A DNA stretch of 64,000 nucleotides, taken from contig NC_073693.1 in assembly GCF_029784155.1 (NCBI RefSeq), positions 220,671,770 through 220,735,769 on the forward strand, given 5' to 3'. Source of the DNA: Uranotaenia lowii (taxonomy: Eukaryota > Arthropoda > Insecta > Diptera > Culicidae). The notes under the pieces are model-generated. The model saw only the letters and a program-made list of their open reading frames with translations, was not told where the DNA came from and made no database searches. Both the position numbers and the translations under genes were made by a program. Position 1 is the first letter of the stretch, and each line of letters starts with the position of its first letter. Below, piece by piece: positions 23,205 to 33,739 of this stretch.

Positions 23205-24516
23205 ATTTGAGCAGGTGTAGGCAAAAGCTCAAATCTTCAAGGAACCCCATATTTTGGGATCGATCTACTTTCCTCCGGAGTATGTCAGTAAAGATTATTT
23301 CCAAAAGTTTCTACTGAGCATAACGGAATAATTCAAAAGCTTCCAACCCGAATTCAAAATTCACCTATATACCGATTTCAATCAATTGAATCTGCAATTT
23401 ATACCCGATGAAGATAATGATGTAATCCTCTTACCGATTTTTGGAGATGATGAAGCATTACAATTTCTTTTCGACAATCTTGCTACCTTATGTCTTAATC
23501 AAATAAATCATGTGAAAAACGCCTGCAGTCGCTATCTCGATTGACTGTTTTCAAATTTGACTGATGATTTTTGTGTTTTGGAGGCTACTGATCCTATTTG
23601 GAACAAATGAGAGCTTTCATACAGCTATCGAGTTTTCAATTATATGTTCTGACAACAAAGGAATACCAGAATACGAATATGAGGAGACCCTTGACTATTT
23701 CCATGCAAATTAAACGATGATTAAAACTAAATTACAATCAGTTAATTGGCAATCATCATTTCAAAGCGACAACGAAACTGTCAATCAGGTATGTAGATAT
23801 TTTTTATAAAATTCTTGGTAATATCTTGAGTAAATATGTGCCAATAAAAATAAAGCGACGAACGAATAATAAAAGAAATCCACCACGGTTTTCAAAAAAG
23901 CTACAGCATCTTAGAAATAAAAAGCAGAAAGCGCATAAAAACTGGAAAAGACCCCATAGCTAGCTAATAGTTTGGAATATCAAGAAGCATGCAACCAACG
24001 AGCCATATGTATTAATACCTTGTTCGAAAAATATAATAGGGAAACAGAGAAAAACATTAAATCCAACCCAAGAAGCTTCTGCAAGTATGTAAGTTCTAAA
24101 TTGAAAAGTAATAATTTCCCATCTCGTATGCACTTGGACAGCGCTAACGGTAATAATTCCCATGAAATATGTTATTTGTTTGCCAATTTCTTCCAAAACG
24201 TTTACACTAGTTTTCGGATGCCGATCGCGATACTGCGTTTTTCGATTATCTTTCTGACTCAGCGTCATTGACTGTGGTAGATTCAATCACCCTTGAGGAA
24301 ATACACAAATCAATTTGCTCCCTGAATAGCTTCAAAGGACCCGGGCCTGATGGAATTCCTCCATTACTTTTAAAAAATCCTGTAAATGAACTTAGTTTCT
24401 TCTGTTCAACTCATCGTTGAAATCCGGTGTTTTCCCTCAATTACGGAAAGAATATTTTCTTGTACCTATTTTCAAGTCGGGGAAAAAGTCTGATAATAAA
24501 AATTACCGGAGTATCC
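23205..24516 (+). pseudogene. Jockey-clade LINE ORF2 remnant (endonuclease to early RT)
   Basis: The plus strand encodes a decayed endonuclease end and the linker to RT. It starts near IYFPPEYVSKDYFQKFL (about 23,260) and continues through HLYTDFNQ and LCLNQINHVKNA to RRTNNKRNPPRFSKKLQHLR near 23,860. It then reaches RETEKNIKSNPRSFCKYVSS at about 24,040, and later FKGPGPDGIPPLLLKN (24,330), VPIFKSGKKSDNKNYRS and a break at 24,516. GPGPDGIPP is the RT motif just before the palm. Many stops are present. The copy ends abruptly at a junction with another LINE in opposite orientation. Confidence 0.83.
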
Positions 24517-24850
24517 CTAGTTCGTAGATATTGGCGTCGACGAATGTTTTTCAGTCGTATCAAAAACTGATGATCATCATCGATCAAAGGTTGTTTAAAT
24601 TTATGTTTAACTTTAGGTATTGAAGCGGCTTTAGCATTGACTTTTGAAGTTGTCAAATTTTCTACAGCCAAATCTATATCTTCTATTGAATTCAATGGAA
24701 CGTTTGCATCTAAATTACGTTCAATAAATTCCTATATCGCTTCCAGTCAGCTTTTTGACATGAGTAACTTATTGACTACAATGCTCGTTTAAATCCGTTA
24801 GAACCAAATCAATTTTCATTGGTAGTTGAATCAAATGCATTTCGAATCCC
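24517..24850 (-). pseudogene. Jockey LINE fragment, endonuclease/RT linker, inverted
   Basis: On the minus strand, HVKKADWKRY appears near 24,740, then NSIEDIDLAVENLTTS (24,695 leftwards), DDDHQFLIRLKNIRRRQY and RTRD at 24,530. This is the segment between endonuclease and RT in Jockey elements, where a run of basic residues follows the IRLRN-type helix. Both ends are truncated. It abuts the plus-strand LINE at 24,516 head to tail in opposite sense. Confidence 0.8.
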
Positions 24851-25656
24851 ATGATCTCGGACGTGGCTCAGTAGAACGAATTCCACATTGCCAATGGTTG
24901 CTACTCCGTGATTGACCGAGGCCACCAATTTTGTTCAAGTGTCAAATGAATGGAGTCTGGGACTGACAGCACATTCACAATGCCCAAAACTGATGCTCTC
25001 TCTTTAATCGTTAATAACGGCGCCGGCCACGTCCTAGTAGTCAATAGATAGTTTAGAAAAGAGAGAAAGGGATGAAAGAAATAATTTATGCTTTAGGACC
25101 GAGGTCACCTCTGCGTCCTAGCAAATAATTTTATTCTGGGAAATGGGAAAAAGGATGTGATCTGGAGACACTTTTGACTAGTGTGATTTGATTCTGAGCA
25201 TCCTATTCTTCTGTTTTCCTGAAGACAAAACATCTACCCAAATGTGTTCAAATAAATTTAGTGTATTTGAAAAAAAATCAAACTGTAATCCATCAATTGC
25301 AAGCTCCTACACTAGAATTTCTATGTTGATCGTGAATGTGCTTTTCCTTTTAAATAATTTATAACAACTACAAAACCAACTTGACAAGCATGCATCTTTT
25401 AATTTAAATACGCCTTTGATATCAGTCAAAAATGATTACAAAAGATATTCATGTATATAAATAGTGCAAAAATATCTTCATTGGTTTTAAGCGCCCGAAA
25501 GCTAGATTCAAAAATTAAAACATACTTTTTCTAACAATTTTGGCTTCAAGTTTTAATCGAAAAAAATTCGATTTTTTTTTCTCATATTTCTAGTTATATG
25601 GACTCTTTTAAGTCATTGTGATCGGATACTGTGATGCGAAAAAACAAAATCAGAAA
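24851..25656. other. Spacer with a weak SINE-like start
   Basis: TGGCTCAGTAG at about 24,859 fits a tRNA-type A box, but the nearest B-box-like block (GTTCAAGTGTC, about 24,937) is too far and imperfect. The rest to 25,656 shows no gene or repeat end. I do not call a SINE. Confidence 0.25.
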
Positions 25657-25658
25657 TA

Positions 25659-26522
25659 CAGTCCCCCCACAATCATTAGTCAATTAACGTATCCTTTCAC
25701 CACAAAATGTTCGTTTATTCGGGTGTTAGTGGACCAAATATCAAGCTTTGCATGAATTTCAATCATTAAATACTTCCTCTTTGATTTTAAATATGTTTTT
25801 ATTTTCAATTTTGTTAAAAAATAACATAAATTATCGAAACAATCAACGTTTTTCAAAACCACAATTATGGGTCAAAATTGTAGCTTGTAACAATTATTAG
25901 TCAAATTGCCCGCAATTATTAGTCACATTGAAGTCCATGGCAACACCCGAAGTCAACATGAAAATCAACAAGTTTCTGGCAAACATTCAGGGGCATTCTT
26001 CGCTAGTATACGTTCAAGGGGCAATTGGGTTGAGCAAGCAACCAAGAAATGTTTTGTTTTGCTTGCAAAAAAGTGACCCATGATTGTGTGGAACTTGATG
26101 GATTCTGTAACCATTATGGGTCACTTTTATTTTGCCAAATACTACTGAATTTTCGCTTTTCATTCGCTCAGATTTACTGGGAAAATGTAAACTAGTCCAT
26201 CGTGCTTATATGGGACCAATTCATTTGGCTGGAATCTTTGAAATACCCGCATAAGAGGCTTAACGGTTTAAGATGTCAACCTTATAATATTGGAATTTTA
26301 TGCGATAGTTCGACAGCGTATATTTCACCTATGATAAAAAGTATTCAAACAGCAATTTTAATGGTATCAAACACCCAAATTATTTTTTTAATGCATTTTG
26401 ATAATATTGTCGATTAACTAAAAATAATAATATGAAATTATCTCTTTTAGTTTAGTAAATATCAGCAGTTTTAATTATTGGTGACTGATAATTGTGTGTG
26501 ACCCATGATTGTGGGGGGACTG
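25659..26522. mobile_element. TA-flanked MITE, 864 bp, with internal TTAGTCA/GGGTCA motifs
   Basis: The ends are CAGTCCCCCCACAATCATTA and, at the right, its inverted relative ATGATTGTGGGGGGACTG. TA duplications lie at 25,657-25,658 and 26,523-26,524. A motif of the form AATTATTRGTCA or ATTATGGGTCA recurs in both orientations near both ends, including about 25,863, 25,893, 25,913, 26,082 and 26,112. CAGT-type ends with TA suggest a pogo/Tc1-type source. There is no transposase frame. Confidence 0.9.
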
Positions 26523-26524
26523 TA

Positions 26525-28619
26525 TATAATATCAAGATGCCAGGATAATAAACATTGACATCTTCCTAGTTTTGAACGCACAAAACCCGTATTGGAATAA
26601 AACTGCATGCAAAGATTATGCCTATTTTTGGGCGTTTTTCACCTCTTTCGGTCACGATTTTCTTTATCGCAAACTTACTTATATAACCTACCCATTTTTT
26701 AAAAGAACGAAAGAAAAAACTTCTGTACAATGAAATAGAAAACCTTGCGCTTTTTTTGTTTAAATGGCTGCCAATAATGATATAAAATAATCAATTAATA
26801 AAAAAAAAAGATACTTAGCTAACTCTGTCCAAGTTTCGTAATAAACGGGACTTCATTGTAGATTCTTAGAATTTTTAGTTCCAATATCAATTCAAACTGA
26901 TAACTGGCATCGCTCTGATCCTGTAGCCATTATTGCATTCCTACCCCCGTTACACAAAAATTTTGGAGCTTTGGACAATGTTTTCACAAGCTTTTACAAC
27001 AAGAGCTTTTAAGCACAGGAAACCTCGCCGTTATTCTTCTATCTTTCTATCTCTTGGCGCTGATAATTATTTCAAAATAACACGCAATGGAAAAGAATTA
27101 ATAGAAAAATTCCACTACACACGAAAACACCGATACACCACGCGATTGACGAATTATACCGAACATGCGTTTGATTATTGAAAATTCAAATACTTTAATT
27201 TTCGTATAAAACTATTGACAAAATTTTTACTCCGGAAAAAACGCGTGTTGACGCTTCAGCACACGCCTACTCAATTGTGGAGGTATTTCTAATTGAAGAG
27301 AAACAAGTATGCCCAGAAAAGCGGACGCGTTTTTTCTGACAGTAAAAACTGCAATTCCAAAAATTGAAAATTTTTTGAAGTTTTCCAAGAAATCATCGAA
27401 GATCGAAGCTTTTATAGTAGTTTAAGTGGAAGGTTTTATACTGGCCCGCTCAAAGAGTTTTCGACACCGGGAAGAAAAGGTCAAGTGTCAAACATGGGCC
27501 CCTCCGTAGGTGCAAGGAACGTTAGCTAAGGTTTTAGGGTTTTTTTCCATTTCTGTGCCCTGGATCGTTCGAGGTCAACATTTACTTTGCTTTGGTGAGC
27601 CCGTTCCAACTTTATATGTGAATTCTGCTTATAATTATTTCGTTAATCTAAAAATGGTTCCCTCGTTATCACCGAGGAAAACTGCTTCAGATTGAACGCG
27701 ATTGGTTTTTGTAGGTTTTTTTTAGAGAGTCTGTGCAAGTTTTAGAAGATAGAAATTGTAAAAGCTACTTGATAACGTTAATTTGAGTGTGTGATTTCAT
27801 TCACAATGTAGAAAATTTGGTACATTCAGAATAATCTGAAAATTTCGTTTCCGGAATTTGGTCTCATGTTAGCGTTACGCCTGAGAAAGTTTCAACAGGA
27901 TAGTACTCAGGAGGGAATCCAATTGATCTATAGGTCAAGTTATCTTCATCACCAAATCCCCAAAAAAAGCTTAGAACACTTTTATTCAAATCATGAATAT
28001 GTACCTTATGAAATTTCCATATGAGGGTTTTTTCTTTTTAATCTTGTGTAGTAATCCATTCATCTCATTTTTCTTCTCTTCAACCTGTTATTTTTTTAAA
28101 AATTCAGTACAAAATGAAATACATATTAAATCAAGAACAGTTATCCAAAAAATAAATTTTCATTTTAGGTATGTACATAAATAAGGAAAAATAGTAAGAA
28201 TTTTGTAATAAACTTCAATACATACATACATTCTCGTTTTTTCGGAGCTTAATAAATGTTTTTGAGGATCGTTTTTATTGTATGTTTGTTTAAAACTCAT
28301 TATATTAAATTTCACAATACCATTTTAAATTGTTCAAGATTTTTGTATAAAAGCCTCATTAGAGCTAGGAGTTTCAGTAGGAAACTATAGGAGCGTAGGA
28401 GGTGTAGGACAAATTCATCACCCGTAATGCTGGCCTAGCATCTCCCAGGGTTTGATTTCCCCAACTTAACCATTCTTAACCTCCCCACGTTTATGGGTGG
28501 ATCGTAGAGATCTCTGCATCTACCGTTTAAATAAACGTGAGTCACTTAAAGCGACTAATGTACCCTTCCCTCTCCCTACACAGTCCGCAGGGTTCGGCCA
28601 GGGCACCTTCAACATTCTG
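26525..28619. other. AT-rich spacer, no gene recognised
   Basis: Only short, motif-less frames are present. A GC-richer patch at 27,480-27,700 and one at 28,380-28,620 stand out slightly. The latter may be part of the 3' region of the Jockey element to the right. Confidence 0.4.
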
Positions 28620-28700
28620 TGGAAGCAAGTTTTTCAATTTAAGAGATTTTATAGTCTTAGGCAACGAATTGGAAGACTTTGCTTCTTTTGAAATTTCAAG

Positions 28701-29556
28701 TCAGGAAGTGTAACATCTTCTAGAAAAAAAGGTGGTGCAATTCTCAAAGCTTGTTACTTCATAAAACGGAGAGTTGACGAGTAGCGCCAACCGAAGTTTT
28801 AGGCGACTGTTTATGCGAATGCGAATGCGAAGAGAAACAAGTATGCCCATTAGGATATTCAACAGTATAATGACCTGCAGAGCAGTCATTAAATAAAATA
28901 TTCCCATTTGAATTTGATGAAATATTATTCCAAGATCGATGTTTTGCACTAAAGTCACTAATAATAAAAAAAAATAGATTTATTTCTGATGAGTTTTTGT
29001 AAATCTCCCTTCAAAAGCGGTTACTAGCTAAATTCGCCATTTTACATGAGTAGATAATTGTTCTCGACTGGTAAAACTGTATAAACGGGAAAATATTTCG
29101 GCTTTTTCAGTCAATTCACGGATCCAAAACACCTTCTCTTCTTATTCCGACGTTTCGTTCTTTATTTGAACTTTTTCACAGGAATCTACAACAAACATTA
29201 CAATCTCTTAAAGAACTAATTGACAACATAGAACAGTAGAAAACTTCCCTTCAAAAGTTTTTTCTGTACACAGCTGCATTGAAAAGGCAAATATGCGGCA
29301 ATAATTATAGTTTTCCCCCTAGACGTTTCTAATTCAATTCCAATTGTTTCTAAGACTTTAGAAAGAAAGAAGTCTAAATTGGAGACAACTATTGATACAC
29401 CTTCACCTTGTCGATCAAGTCGATCATTTCGTAAAATTTTAAAGAAAGCATTGCTTTTTAAGTCTCACTGATGAGAGCGATATGAATGTTTCTAGCTTTC
29501 AAAAATAAAAAGAATTCATCTTGGTTAGCCAGCAAAGATCTAGCGTTCCAATTCAT
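28701..29556 (-). pseudogene. Jockey ORF2 endonuclease remnant
   Basis: From the ATG at 29,556 the minus strand reads MNWNARSLLANQDEFFLFL and then ARNIHIALISET, the standard N-terminal endonuclease blocks (catalytic Asn and Glu regions). Near the other end SWNNISSNSNGNILF and VEYPNGHTCFS correspond to the region after the catalytic GDFNxKH block. Frameshifts and stops are frequent. No RT sequence follows. Confidence 0.75.
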
Positions 29557-29759
29557 AATATTTAAACATATCTATTTGGATCCAAGAGGGAATCTTAAAG
29601 TCATAATAATTTGTTAGCATAATTAAAAGAAGTTTGGAAAGCTTCAAACATTGAATTTGCTTTCAACATAAGCATCATTTCCATTGAATTTTGATGCAAA
29701 AATTTTAATTTTTCCTCAGTATTTAATCTCACCCAAATCAACAAAATTGTAAGGATCAG

Positions 29760-31010
29760 AAAATGAAGGAGAAGAACAGGTATTTGAATTTGAATTTCGG
29801 GGACTTTCCCAAGCCTTCGCATGAACGCTGAGACTTTGTTTTTGTCCGATTAGTCATACCAGTAGAGGGCAACTCATTTTCAACCACCTCTGAGAACGTT
29901 AAACAACGAGTCTGTGGCGCTGAATCAGCACAGGTAACATTAAAATCACTTCGAGCATTACCAAGCCGTGATTCCAATGTAGGACGAGGCTGACCGTGAA
30001 CAGGCAGATTGTTTGCCGGCCTGCCGGCCTGACGTGTGAAGACGAAAAAGAGGAAGGAGGAGAAGAAACTTTTCTGGAAACTTTTAGATTTTTCCTACAA
30101 GCAATATTTTTTGCTCTAAAAGAACAGTCTAGAGAATTCAAGGAATGATTAGGTACCTGCGCAATTCGCACACTTGAAAAATTCTGATTGTGGTTTATCA
30201 CCACCAAAAAGGCATTTAGATTTTTCATGATCGAATGAGCCGCAGAGCATGCATCTTCATTCTACAATTTTTAGTGCCGTGACTAAAACCTTGACAACGA
30301 CGACATTGCGTTTTATTTTGAAGGAAATTGGTAGAAGATTTTCGAAAAGGTTCAAATTTGACTCGACAATGAAACATAAGACGAGCCTTTTCAAGAATTT
30401 GCAAATTATTATCCTGATCCTTTTTAAAATGTATCAAAAAAATCTCAGGAGCAAAACCAACACTACTGGTATTATTCGTGTTGGTTCTTTTCCTCATTTG
30501 AATTACTTGAATCGGAGAAAAACCTAACAAAGAATTTAATTCAGTTGTTATTTCATCCGGTGTCTGATCACCGGTGAGACCACGAAGTACAACTTTAAAA
30601 GGACGATCACTTTTAGCGTCGTATGTAAAAAAATGGTGTTTTTATTATTCAAAGAATTTAAATTTTTTGAAAATCATCAAAAGATTCCGCCAATATACGA
30701 GCAGTTCCCCTTCGACCGAATTGAAAAGAAATCTTCTCATCCTTGACGGAAGTGACGATTTCTTTCCGAAAGGCATTGAAGTCAGGAATCGTGACCGTTA
30801 TTGGTGGAACCTTTTCGTTTTAAGAGTATAAGAAGAAGAAGAAGGTTTCTTAGTGCTCTTATCAGAATTAAACATGAATATTTCCTCATCACCGATGTTA
30901 TGAAGGACATCGAATGAATTGGAAATCTCAACTTTTTTGGGCGATGGACCTGAATTAGGTTCGGTAATTCGTTTTTTCCGGCTCTTGAGCCGGCCGAAGA
31001 CTTCCCCATG
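29760..31010 (-). pseudogene. Jockey ORF1 (gag-like) remnant with zinc knuckle
   Basis: ORF1 would encode a nucleic-acid-binding gag-like protein that packages element RNA. It opens with MGKSSAGSRAGKNELPN at 31,010, followed by frameshifts. The best-preserved part is 30,530-30,225: MLGFSPIQVIQMRKR, IFLIHFKKDQDNNLQILEKA, MFHCRVKFEPFRK, then CRRCQGFSHGTKNC, a CCHC knuckle. The expected second and third knuckles are lost after a frameshift at about 30,230. A serine-rich, basic C-terminal part follows to about 29,760. Several stops exclude function. Confidence 0.85.
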
Positions 31011-31128
31011 CTGGAAATAAAAGAGGAAAATATGAATAAAAGAAAATTAAAATAATGTAAGCACTGAAAAGTGCTGATTGAAAAACAGGTAAGAAAAAAA
31101 TAAATAATGTAAAATGTTCCTGCAGGTA

Positions 31129-31506
31129 AAGTCTGCTTCATTTAATATTGGAACAAATTCTTTTGCTCATTGTGGCGCTCCTAGTGGACGGATTTGGAAA
31201 CTTTTTTCACCCACGTGTCGGGAAATTCATTACCTTTCACCATGTATTTATGTCATAACACCAAACGATAGCATTTTGTAAACAACCGCCATGGAAGCCG
31301 AACGGAGAGATCAAATTGTGCACAGTTTTCTTACGAGTACAAGTACGAGAATTTCTTCGAAACAGCAATGAATATTTTTTTTAATTTTTTTTTATGAAAG
31401 AGTAAAGAAAATGCTACATTTGTATGAAAAACAAAAAATGAATTCGTTAATAAATGACTGAACTACACGCAATTGTTTGTGTTCCAATATTAAATGAAGC
31501 AGACTT
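31129..31506 (+). mobile_element. Internally deleted mariner, 378 bp
   Basis: The ends AAGTCTGCTTCATTTAATAT and its perfect inverted partner lie beside TA at 31,127-31,128 and 31,507-31,508. The 5' part contains the mariner leader and start codon (ATG at about 31,290, encoding MEAERRDQIVHSFL). It then jumps to what looks like the 3' end of the transposase gene (EYKYENFFET) and the 3' terminus. It is a deletion derivative that still has both ends, so it could be moved in trans. Confidence 0.82.
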
Positions 31507-31508
31507 TA

Positions 31509-31930
31509 CATCCGTCGAACTTGGTCAGCACTTGGTCGTACAGCTTTCGAGCACGGATTTTGGCCACATTGTTCTGCTTCAGCGTCCGATTTGGCTGTTT
31601 GCTGGCTCGGAATGACCTTATTCCTTCCCGGAGACGAATTCGTCGCACCGTACTGTGAGCGGCCTGGAACTTATTGGCCAAATCGCGGTCTGAAAGATTG
31701 GGATTCCTCTTGACGGCCTTGATGACTTTCCCACGCAGTTTCCGGTCGACAGTTCCACTCCGACGCTTCGAATGCGGCTTCCGAGCCGTCGTCAATGTTT
31801 CCTTGTACTGCTTGATAACACGCCATACGGTATTTCTGGGCATTTTAAGCTGTTTAGCTAGCTTCGATGCCGACAACAATGGATTTTCAAGAAAACTGTG
31901 CACAATTTGATCTCTCCGTTCGGCTTCCAT
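31509..31930 (-). pseudogene. Mariner transposase N-terminal domain, truncated
   Basis: The frame opens MEAERRDQIVHSFLENP and carries two helix-turn-helix units: SASKLAKQLKMPRNTVWRVI and LSDRDLANKFQAAHSTVRRI. It ends at LTKFDGC, just before where the first catalytic Asp would be. The frame is broken there by the terminus of the element at 31,129-31,506. These helices bind the terminal repeats; without the catalytic domain the product could at most bind DNA. Its leader and terminus lie at 31,931-32,092, ending at a TA (32,093-32,094). Together with the plus-strand piece it forms ~200-bp inverted arms. Confidence 0.85.
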
Positions 31931-32251
31931 GGCAGTTGCTTACAAAATGCTATCGTTTGGTGTTATGACATAAATACATGGTGAAAGGTAATGAATTTCC
32001 CGACACGTGGGTGAAAAAAGTTTCCAAATCCGTCCACTAGGAGCGCCACAATGAGCAAAAGAATTTGTTCCATTATTAAATGAAGCAGACTTTACACAGC
32101 AACGATACGATGCTCCGGCGTACGTGTTGACGGCTCAACGGTACAGATGGAAGTGACAAGCAAATAATAATTGTTTATGCGTTACATCCAATTACAATCC
32201 AAAATCTATTTTCTTGCAGTTTTATTTCTATACTACTTTTTTCAATGTTTA

Positions 32252-32720
32252 GGGGAGATGGGGGCATAATGGCCACCTTAAGGAAAACGGTTATTTAACC
32301 ATAGAAAATAGCTATAATATGGAGGTTACATTATTGTTTCGTGTTCAGACACTTGAAAAGCCTATTCCCTAACGGGCTGAAACGTGAAAAACTAGATGAA
32401 AACGTTAAAAAATGCATTTTAAAATTTTTTGCCAAAACCTGAAAACCAGCAACTGTGGAGGCATAATGAGAACCCCCCTGAGGCAGTATGAGCACCATTA
32501 ATCAGGGTAAGATGTGCGTTTTCTGCCGGGGAATCTAGCAGCGAATTCAATTCGATGAAGTCAGGTGAGTCGTAGATTCATCAAACAAAGCAATAACAAA
32601 ATAATACTATAGGAAGTACGAAACAAATCCTCATGAAAATTTATTTAAAAAAATAAGTACTTTTGTAGAAAAGCGTAGTGCTCATTATGCCCTGGGTGCT
32701 CGTTATGCCCTCATCTCCCC
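32252..32720. mobile_element. TA-flanked MITE, 469 bp
   Basis: The left end GGGGAGATGGGGGCATAATG and right end CGTTATGCCCTCATCTCCCC are inverted copies, flanked by TA (32,250-32,251 and 32,721-32,722). Internal GCATAATGAG and CTCATTATGCC blocks repeat the terminal motif. There is no coding frame. Confidence 0.9.
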
Positions 32721-33454
32721 TATTTGTTCGAATACCTTTTTTAAATTTGGTACAAATGAATATTTTTTGGATGAAGATTTTTTCTTTCAGTTTGGTGAGG
32801 AAAACTTTGATCTTTTTTTAGAGAATAGAGCTACTATTTAATGTGAAATTTCGTAGCGATAAAAAGTGTTTTAGTGTAAATATTTTTCAAAACAGTCGAT
32901 CATATAAAACTGACAAGCCTTGTGAAAAATGACTGTTTACTGATTCGAGAAGATTTTAATGAGTGTTTTTATGAAACAACCATCCTCAAAGGTTTTCGAA
33001 TTTTCTGTATATCTATAGGTTTCAATTTCATGATATCTGAAAAGCCTAACCCACGACCTTTAGGTGAAGACTTGATGTTTGCTGCGAAGCACATTTAAAA
33101 CGAATTCGCCTAAAATTTCACTCGTATGGAGAGGTCCTATCAAATAAAAACGTTCTGCATCGGCAAAAAGAAACGGTAAAAAGCAACCAACCAAAACGTA
33201 CTAAATGTAACAAAGAAAATAAACTCCCGATACAAAAGATAGAAAAAATCAATAAAAAAGAACACTAAATAACTCTTTTTTCTGTTGCTTGACATCTTAT
33301 TTTCGCTTACATTTGTTTATTTAACAAGTTTTGTACATAAATTGATAATTGAATTGAGTTTTTATAAAACAACCCGTTTTCTTATTACTGCTAATTATTT
33401 TTATTATTTGGTGTTGAATTGAGATTTCCTGACACCAGATAAATCATATTGGAC

Positions 33455-33738
33455 AAGTCTCGAGGTAAATATGAACATAGTTCGTGGTAGTTATGAACAG
33501 GTTTTGGGATAATTATGAACATAATTTTTTGGGTTAAAAATCACCATACACTGCTTACTATGGATAAATCTAACGTATAACTACAGTTACTTTTCATTAA
33601 AATTATACCAAGTTCATAATCCGTGTTCATAATTGCCCCCTAGAAAGTGGGGTAAATATGAACAGATGGAATAATTATGAACAGACGTCTCAAGGACGTG
33701 GGAAGGAATTTTGTTCATAATTACCCCACCTAACCCTA
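33455..33738. mobile_element. One-ended MITE remnant rich in TATGAACA motifs
   Basis: The right end TTACCCCACCTAACCCTA (TA at 33,737) looks like a TA-type terminus. AATTATGAACA or its complement recurs at least six times inside. A matching left end is not visible. The spacer 32,723-33,454 holds nothing recognisable. Confidence 0.55.
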
Positions 33739-33739
33739 C

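Larger units (their letters stand above)
28620..31125 (-). mobile_element. Jockey LINE with 5' end, ORF1 and endonuclease; RT lost
   Basis: Minus strand: a short 5' untranslated part (31,125-31,011), ORF1 from an ATG at 31,010, then ORF2 from about 29,556, which fades out near 28,700 at the end of the endonuclease. The reverse transcriptase is absent, so the copy has an internal or 3' deletion. The ORF order and knuckle type are those of Jockey. Confidence 0.8.

Noticed and set aside
24855..24960. tRNA-derived SINE promoter
   Set aside because: The A box fits, but the B-box candidate is imperfect and about 75 bp away. There is no poly(A) or duplication.
27297..27330. Shared string AGAGAAACAAGTATGCCCA at 27.3 and 28.8 kb as a repeat
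   Set aside because: The match is about 20 bp and does not extend. It lies within LINE endonuclease sequence in one case and unrelated DNA in the other, so it is probably a short fragment or chance.
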